DNA from: Hybos culiciformis
Taxonomy: Eukaryota; Arthropoda; Insecta; Diptera; Hybotidae
Assembly: GCA_964007475.1 (NCBI GenBank)
Contig: OZ023273.1
Span: forward strand, 53,952,834 to 54,016,833
DNA: 64,000 nt
Reading direction: 5' to 3'
The translations under genes and the position numbers were made by a program. The notes beneath the pieces are model-generated. The model did no database searches, was not told where the DNA came from, and saw only the letters and a list, made by a program, of their open reading frames with translations. Below, one piece after another: positions 58,801-64,000 of the stretch. Positions within the stretch are counted from its first letter, which is position 1, and every line of letters begins with the position of its first letter.

Positions 58801-59500
58801 AAAATAGCAAGTGATAATTGCATTGCAGCATAAAAAGATTTATTGAAAAATATTTTAGCTGAATTTTAACCCGCAGGTTCAAATTGATTATTTTTCACAT
58901 TCTACTACTGATTCGTAGGATCAAATGAATAAAAAGCATGCGAAACCAAAAAATAAATCAGAATTTATTCTTGCGTTAAAAAAGAATTCAAAACGATGAT
59001 AAACAACATATGAATTTTCATTTTAAATTCTCCCATAAACATTTTTTTTACTTTCCTGGTATATAAAGATTATAGAACAGTACCTCATAAAAGAAGTATG
59101 GGGCCCGTTTTCAGAATTTCGATTTAGGATGATACTTTAATTTCAAGATACCTCGGTAATGGTCTAAACATATGTTTTAAAGAACATTATCATCATAATA
59201 ATACAATTGAGTCATATGTACAAATATAACAATTCGCTTCGAAATCCAAACCCTAGGCAGAGTCCTTGAACTCTAACCATTTTTCGAAATTTCTCTAATC
59301 GACATCTAATTCCCCAATTTTTAAAATCTTTTTAGTGGCGTATGGACGGACATTTAATGAAAACATATAGTCCGTTTTTTCATTTTTGATGGAAAATGGG
59401 CTAAAAATGTTAGTTTTTATTTAATTTTTTATCATGCTTAAAGCGAACAGGTATATACTGATTGCATATTAAAAAATTCAAACTTTGGTGGTCTGTAGCT
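55840..59500. other. Long AT-rich stretch, nothing recognised
   Basis: I found no coding region, RNA gene, TIR pair with TSD or satellite in these 3.7 kb. Very short frames occur only by chance. Confidence 0.55.
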
Positions 59501-59679
59501 AGGGTTTCTGGACTGTTTTTAACAGTAACAGTAAAACAGCTGTTTTTTTGAAAAAAATGAAAAACAGCAAACAGCTGTTTTTGGAGTGCTGTTTTCACTG
59601 TTTTTGCTAGAGGCTATGAAGCCTGTAAAACTAGCTGTTGAGAATCTTGGCAGAGAAAATTTAACACTGATGACCGCTG

Positions 59680-60403
59680 CACGGAGAAAAATAAGGTCGT
59701 AACGTTTACGTCAAAAAAGTTCGTTATTGAAAGTCTCGTTGAAATAACAAAAATTTAAGAAAATGTAGGTTTTGATAACGTAAATTTCATATTACAGAAA
59801 AACTAACCTTTTTTAGTACTCGTTAAAAAAGTTCGTTAATCGTTAAATACGGGAAACAAAAATTTCATTCCATACAAAACTTATATTTTCCATTTTACAC
59901 ATTGCCGTAAATTTAGTTCATAGCTCAGTGGCAGAGTTGGTGGATTGCAATGTTGAGGACAGTGGTTTGAATCTACAAGCGGGCATAAAAAAATTATTAA
60001 AAAAGAAAAATAAAAAAATTTAAAAAATAAATTAAAAAAATAAGAAACCTAAATAAAAAAAATAAATAAATAAAAAATTAAAAAAAATTAATAAAAAAAA
60101 ATAAAAAATAAAAAAAAAATAAAAAAAAATGAAAACAAAATAAATAAAAAAATAAATAAATAAAAAAAAATAAGTACAAAATTTAAATAAATAAAAAAAA
60201 TTTAGTCTAGTAAATTTTTTTTTTGTTTTTGCGGTGTTTTTGCTGAAGAATTTGAAAGGTTTTTGGTTTTGGGGTATAACGAACTTTTTTAACGAACAAC
60301 GTTCTTTTTTCAACGAAATATTCGTATGTGCAAAATCAACGAAATTTTCGTTAATTTTAACGCATTTTTTAGTTTTCAGTAAGAGCAAATTTCTTTCTGT
60401 GTG
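59680..60403. mobile_element. Nested foldback element with tRNA-like core
   Basis: Ends CACGGAGAAAAATAAGG and, on the minus strand, CACACAGAAAGAAA form imperfect TIRs. Arms carry TTCGTTAAAAAAGTTCGTTA words and the complement AACGAACTTTTTTAACG. The centre holds a tRNA-like segment followed by about 200 bp of A-rich sequence. It is inserted in the hAT coding region. No clear TSD is seen. Confidence 0.65.
59914..59986 (+). repeat. tRNA-derived sequence (SINE head or tRNA pseudogene)
   Basis: An A-box-like TAGCTCAGTGGCAGAG (59921) and a B-box-like GGTTTGAATCT (59964) have tRNA spacing. A D-arm and T-arm can be drawn, but the 5' TAGTTCA and 3' GCGGGC ends do not pair as an acceptor stem. So it is not a working tRNA. 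The A-rich tail that follows resembles a SINE. Confidence 0.7.
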
Positions 60404-61052
60404 GCACAACATTAAAATTTATGTTTGAGAAACTCTCTTTAATTAAAAGTGAAATTAGCAAGAAGTTGATGGATGATTTGAACATTCGAATTGATGAACG
60501 TTGGATGTTATGTACTTAGTATGCGGCTTTAAGAACTCTACGATCACGACATCGAGAAGTACAATAGATTTTGAAGGCATGTTGGCATCTCGACTTTTTT
60601 GTGTAAATGATGTTTAAATAATTGAAACAACTGCCGATAGTTCCACAAGTCAAATTTTAACCCTACAAAACGAACTTAATGTATTGCTTGAGAAAATTTA
60701 ATCACCTTCAGTGGCTCCTTGGAAACCACAATTTCAAGTGGTTAAAGGCTGAATTTACTCTCTTCAAAAACATAGGATAATTTTCAGTATGTGCTAATTT
60801 CTGTACAAAAATAAGAACACGTTTTTCTGACAAGTCATTATCATCACCCGTATTTTTGAAGTAATATTATACAAAGTTAAATTTATATTAAAATTGAAAG
60901 CATTTGAAAACCATGCTTAGAAATGGAAAAATTTAACTTGAACTTTTATTAAACATTAAAAAACAGTAAAAAAGCTGTTAACTGCTGTTTTTTCAAAATT
61001 CTAAAACAGCAAACAGCTGTTTTTTAAAAACTACTGTTTTTCAGAAACCCTA

Positions 61053-61875
61053 GCGTTTTTGAATAATGTTTAACTTGTCTTTCGACTTGGTTGAGAAATT
61101 CAAAATATTTTGATTTTTAGTGAGAGTGTTTAGAAGTTGTGGCCGTGTTTACATTAGTTTGTATTTATGTTTTATATATATATCATTTAAAAATTTTTTT
61201 TTCGTCAAAACAATCAATTATTTTACGTCCGCTTTTTTTAATATTGACTTTTTAGCCTTTATTTTACTTCATATTTTCATTTTTGGTCACTCAGTCTGTC
61301 CATACGTTTGTTCGTCTGCCTGAACTAAAATGCGTAAACGTATACATATAACTAAATCTGGGCTAATTCAGAACCATACTGAGATATATTTAAAGAGACA
61401 GAAAAAGTATTAAATATATTAACCAAACATAAGCCGCAGATGTGCAGCTTTATCAGCTATACATATAAAAAGATATTATGTACAACATTAAAGAAATATA
61501 TTCTGTTTTGTTTTTAAAGTTTTTGTTATAATGTATATTAGTATATTGTAAACAATATACATTTAAAATATATAGGATGGGTATACTAAATTAATATTAA
61601 TATGGTAATTTTGATTTTTTTATTATGGATTTATTTTTATTTCGTCAGATGTTACCATTTCCAGAAGAAAGGTAAACGCATAAAAACATATCCGTAATAA
61701 TGATGTGAAAATTGTTTGTTTTAGGTACAAATTTAAGTTTAATTTAAATATAATTTAAGTTTAATTTAAGTATATAAAAATTGACTTAAGTAAATAATTA
61801 CATGTGTATTGACGCATGTAATATACCATTTACTGACCTAAATTCTACGGTAGTAAATATAATTTACAATTTACA
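61053..61875. other. AT-rich spacer, nothing recognised
   Basis: No gene or repeat boundary supported. Confidence 0.5.
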
Positions 61876-62325
61876 ATTTACTATCAAAATGTAAGAGGAC
61901 TTAGAACAAAAACTTCTAAAATTTTTCTTAACTCAGCCATTCTAAATTTTGATATTTACCTTTTGACAGAGACTTGGTTGTCCTACAGTATCAACAACCT
62001 TGAGTTATTTGATCAAGAATTTATCGTTTTTAAAAGGAATAGATATAACGGTGACTCTTTACCACCCAATACAATTCCAAAAGGTGTATTAATCGTTATA
62101 AGAAACACTTTAATTTATCCTATATTTCTATCCCTAACACAGAACACTTGGAAACTATTTGTGTGAAGGTTGAATTATTAGATAAAAATATCTATACAAT
62201 GTTCTGCTACATTCCACCTAACACAAATAGTTTCATTTCATTTCCAACAGCCTTGAACCTTTAGAAGAATTTATCATTGCGGGTGATTATAATCTTACTA
62301 GTATTGATTGGAAACACAATGACAG
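61876..62325 (+). pseudogene. LINE endonuclease fragment, frameshifted
   Basis: The plus strand begins IYYQNVRGLRTK, followed by IYLLTETWLS with the catalytic glutamate and KGVLIVIRNTL. A frameshift at about 62150 is followed by ICVKVELLDKNIY and CYIPPNT, and after a further shift by FIIAGDYNLTSIDW with the D-x-N motif. This is the N-terminal apurinic-type endonuclease of a jockey-like or related non-LTR element. The copy ends abruptly in the satellite at 62330, and RT is absent. Confidence 0.8.
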
Positions 62326-62329
62326 TAGA

Positions 62330-63390
62330 TAGTTTAGGAGAGTTCTTGATAAATATGCGGAGCCATTTATGCGGAGCCGTGCGGAGCCGCGTATTATATG
62401 AGAGTTCTAGATAAATTTAAGCGGAGCCGCGTATTATATGAGAGTTCTAGATAAATTTAAGCGGAGCCGCGTATTATATGAGAGTTCTAGATAAATTTAA
62501 GCGGAGCTGTGTATTATATGAGAGTTCTAGATAAATTGAAGTGGAGCCGCGTATTATATGAGAGTTCTGGACCAATTTAAGTGGAGCCGCGTATTATATG
62601 AGAGTTCTAGAACAGTGTTTCTCAACCTTAGGGTCGCGACCCGAATTTGGGTCGCGAAAGATTTTCAATGGGTCGTTTTAATGGGAAAATTCTATTACAA
62701 ATGCTACATATATTTTTTCAAAAATAATAAAATATTTTGATTATGTAAGAAGAATTAATCTATACATCTATTTTCTAACAGATTGCTCTAATTTTAGATT
62801 GATAATAATAAAACAGCTTTTAAAATTCATTCGCTTTAAACAAATCGAACGAAAAAAAATTAATTATCAAATGAATGTGTCAACAACATATTATAAATCG
62901 TTAAAATAAAAATAAATAAAACATTTTATAGGTGTCTTTCTAGCTTGTCATTAAATTTTTCAGATTTCGTCGCGTTATTTTTCACATTGAGGGTCGCGTT
63001 ATTTTGTATTCATATTTTATAGGTCGCAATAGTAGAAAGGTTGAGAAACGCTGTTCTAGACCATAATAAAGTGGAGCCGCGTATTTTATGAAAGTGAAGT
63101 ATTTAAGTGAATTATTTTATGTGGATCCGCGTATTTTATGAAAGTGAAGTATTTAAGTGAATTATTTTAAGTGGAGCCGCGTATTTTATGAAAGTGAGTT
63201 ATTTAATTGGATTACTTTAAGTGGAGCCGCGTATTATATAAAAGTTTTAAATGAATTTTTAAGTGGAGCTGTGCATTATATGAAAAATTCTAAATTTAAG
63301 TAAATTATTTAAGTGGAGAAAAGAATTATTATCAGTGGAGCCGCATACGAGAGTACGATAGTTCTGAATCAAATTTAAGTGGAGCCATAT
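62330..63390. repeat. GTGGAGCCGCGTATT satellite block
   Basis: Left part (62330-62612): about seven copies of a 40-bp unit, GCGGAGCCGCGTATTATATG then AGAGTTCTAGATAAATTTAA. Right part (63054-63390): about seven longer, more diverged units of roughly 50 bp (AGTGGAGCCGCGTATTTTAT then GAAAGTG). A MITE splits the block. Confidence 0.9.
62613..63053. mobile_element. hAT-type MITE with CAGTGTTTCTCAACCTT TIRs (441 bp)
   Basis: Left CAGTGTTTCTCAACCTT and right complement CAGCGTTTCTCAACCTT differ at one base. The flanks TTCTAGAA and TTCTAGAC match 7 of 8 as the TSD, and a satellite unit reading TTCTGGACC explains the right version as ancestral. A subterminal GGGTCGCG word is repeated at both ends. This is a widespread hAT end type. 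Confidence 0.88.
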
Positions 63391-63439
63391 TTAATATGTA
63401 TGTATGCATAATCATGTATTTTCAAATAATTGTGAAATT

Positions 63440-63770
63440 ATAATTGAGGCGAAAAATGCTGATAAATGTAATTTAAGTTCGAATTGATTTTTATATTAAA
63501 ATATTTATAGAGGTAAAAATTTTTTTTAAAACTTGTTGAAACATGTTAGATTTAAAATAAATTGAAAATTCGAAAAATGCTGAGTCTAATATATTTTCCG
63601 CACCTGAAAATTGTAATTTGAGATTCGACCGGATATATGCACCTGGTGATTGTAATTTGAGATTCATTGATTTTATTAAATTAATAAAAATTATTTTTTC
63701 AAAAATATGTTCTAACTTGATTTCGATTTGGTTTTTAGATTCTAATAATTGTAATTTGAGATTCGAATTT
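63440..63770. repeat. Dispersed TGTAATTTGAGATTCG words upstream of the putative gene
   Basis: AATTGTAATTTGAGATTCG or close variants occur four times (near 63465, 63609, 63649 and 63749) at irregular spacing. They may be decayed satellite or promoter-proximal repeats. Confidence 0.6.
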
Positions 63771-63832
63771 TTTATATATCAAAAACCGAGTTAAGAAAAA
63801 ATAAATTCAATTGTGTGTGTTTGATAATTTGG

Positions 63833-63912
63833 GTATAAAAGAATTTAGATTTCAATTTTAATTTTAATTATAATTTCAACTCTCTTACGTATTACAATCA
63901 TTATTATTCAAA
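63833..63912 (+). promoter_or_regulatory. TATA-type core promoter and 5' UTR
   Basis: GGTATAAAAG at 63832-63841 is followed, at suitable distance, by TCA-containing initiator candidates (about 63863-63880) and a short leader ending CAAA before ATG. The spacing TATA to ATG of about 80 bp is typical of compact insect genes. Confidence 0.6.
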
Positions 63913-64000
63913 ATGGTAAGTTTTTTAAATTTTACGATACTTATTATTTAACTAATTTTTTTCCTTTTCAACAGAGTTTCTTCGAACACATTAAGGCCGT
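63913..64000 (+). CDS. 5' end of a putative host gene (ATG exon, 59-nt intron, exon 2)
   Basis: ATG at 63913-63915 is followed directly by GTAAGT (63916). An intron of 59 nt with a pyrimidine-rich end closes at AACAG (63974), and exon 2 continues in frame to the window edge. The first residues would be MSFFEHIKA. An exon carrying only the initiator methionine, a perfect donor, a typical short fly intron and a TATA box upstream are mutually consistent. Too little sequence is present to identify the product. This is the only convincing host gene in the window. Confidence 0.55.

Larger units (their letters stand above)
59590..60790 (+). pseudogene. hAT transposase fragment, interrupted
   Basis: Upstream of the nested insert the plus strand reads LEAMKPVKLAVENLGREN, and downstream it reads TTLKFMFEKLSLIKSEISKK then LMDDLNIRIDER. 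This is the pattern of the hAT transposase region before the C-terminal domain. Further downstream, stops and shifts interrupt phrases such as RSRHREV and VAPWKPQF. No catalytic core or RxFSxxG motif is seen. The nested insert lies within the conserved block, so it arrived when the sequence was still alignable. Confidence 0.7.
59505..61052 (+). mobile_element. Decayed hAT element with CTAGGGTTTCTG ends
   Basis: The left end CTAGGGTTTCTG and right end CAGAAACCCTAG are perfect inverted repeats. Subterminal AAACAGCTGTTT words occur several times at both ends. The interior codes in broken form for a hAT transposase, which supports the assignment, but an 8-bp TSD could not be found. A foldback element with a tRNA-like core is inserted at about 59680-60403. 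Confidence 0.75.

Noticed and set aside
59914..59986. Functional tRNA gene
   Set aside because: The acceptor ends do not pair and the T-arm has mismatches. It is treated as tRNA-derived repeat.
60032..60412. 126-codon minus-strand frame full of phenylalanine
   Set aside because: It is the complement of the A-rich tail after the tRNA-like sequence, so it is a low-complexity artefact.

Overview
The window reads as an insect nuclear scaffold, most likely from a fly. It is extremely AT-rich, has introns of about 60 nt, and is packed with insect transposable elements. There is no sign of a bacterial, organellar or viral genome. Almost everything I can identify is a mobile element or a remnant of one, often nested. 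The only convincing host-gene signal is a promoter plus first-exon arrangement at the extreme right end (63833-64000), which runs off the window. Coordinates come from reading by eye and may be off by one or two bases.

Left part (1-13.4 kb). A gag-less BEL/Pao retrotransposon runs off the left edge on the minus strand. It is followed by a 392-bp hAT-type MITE with a perfect 8-bp target-site duplication (TSD), a Helitron-like element filled with a 15-bp minisatellite, a 2.5-kb hAT-type element with another MITE inside, and arrays of a short CAGAATTTTG-like word.

13.4-19.6 kb. A complete, apparently intact BEL/Pao element lies on the minus strand. It has two LTRs of 311 bp that look identical, a 5-bp TSD (CAATT) and one open Gag-Pol frame of 1723 codons. 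It is the best candidate in the window for a recently active element.

19.8-31 kb. A second Helitron fragment is split by a hAT-type MITE. Next is a diverged inverted duplication whose two arms have each received a 1.1-kb hAT-type element, in opposite orientations and with different perfect TSDs. Then comes a six-exon, frameshifted gene-like locus (27627-29218, minus strand), and a foldback element with 9-bp TSDs made of a repeated GACATAAAGTC word.

32.6-41.4 kb. Two adjacent elements share a TIR (AGGCnnTATTCCACTGTCTG). They hold a broken MADF/SANT-like coding remnant, a nested hAT copy with a decayed C-terminal transposase domain, foldback arrays and triplicated internal modules. A hAT-type MITE and a second full-length Helitron-like element follow.

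42-50.3 kb. A Ty3/gypsy element that looks like the 412/mdg1 group lies on the plus strand. It has LTRs, a tRNA-Arg primer site, a GTAT TSD and a very A-rich leader. Its gag and pol carry at least four disabling lesions.

50.3-64 kb. This part holds a foldback array, an assembly gap of 200 N, a LINE reverse-transcriptase remnant split by a 1.25-kb foldback element, a decayed hAT element split by a foldback element with a tRNA-like core, a LINE endonuclease remnant, a 40-50-bp satellite block split by a hAT-type MITE, and the 5' end of a putative gene. No operon-like organisation exists. What links the region is serial transposon insertion. The most unusual recurring theme is a set of foldback elements, each built from its own short repeated word.
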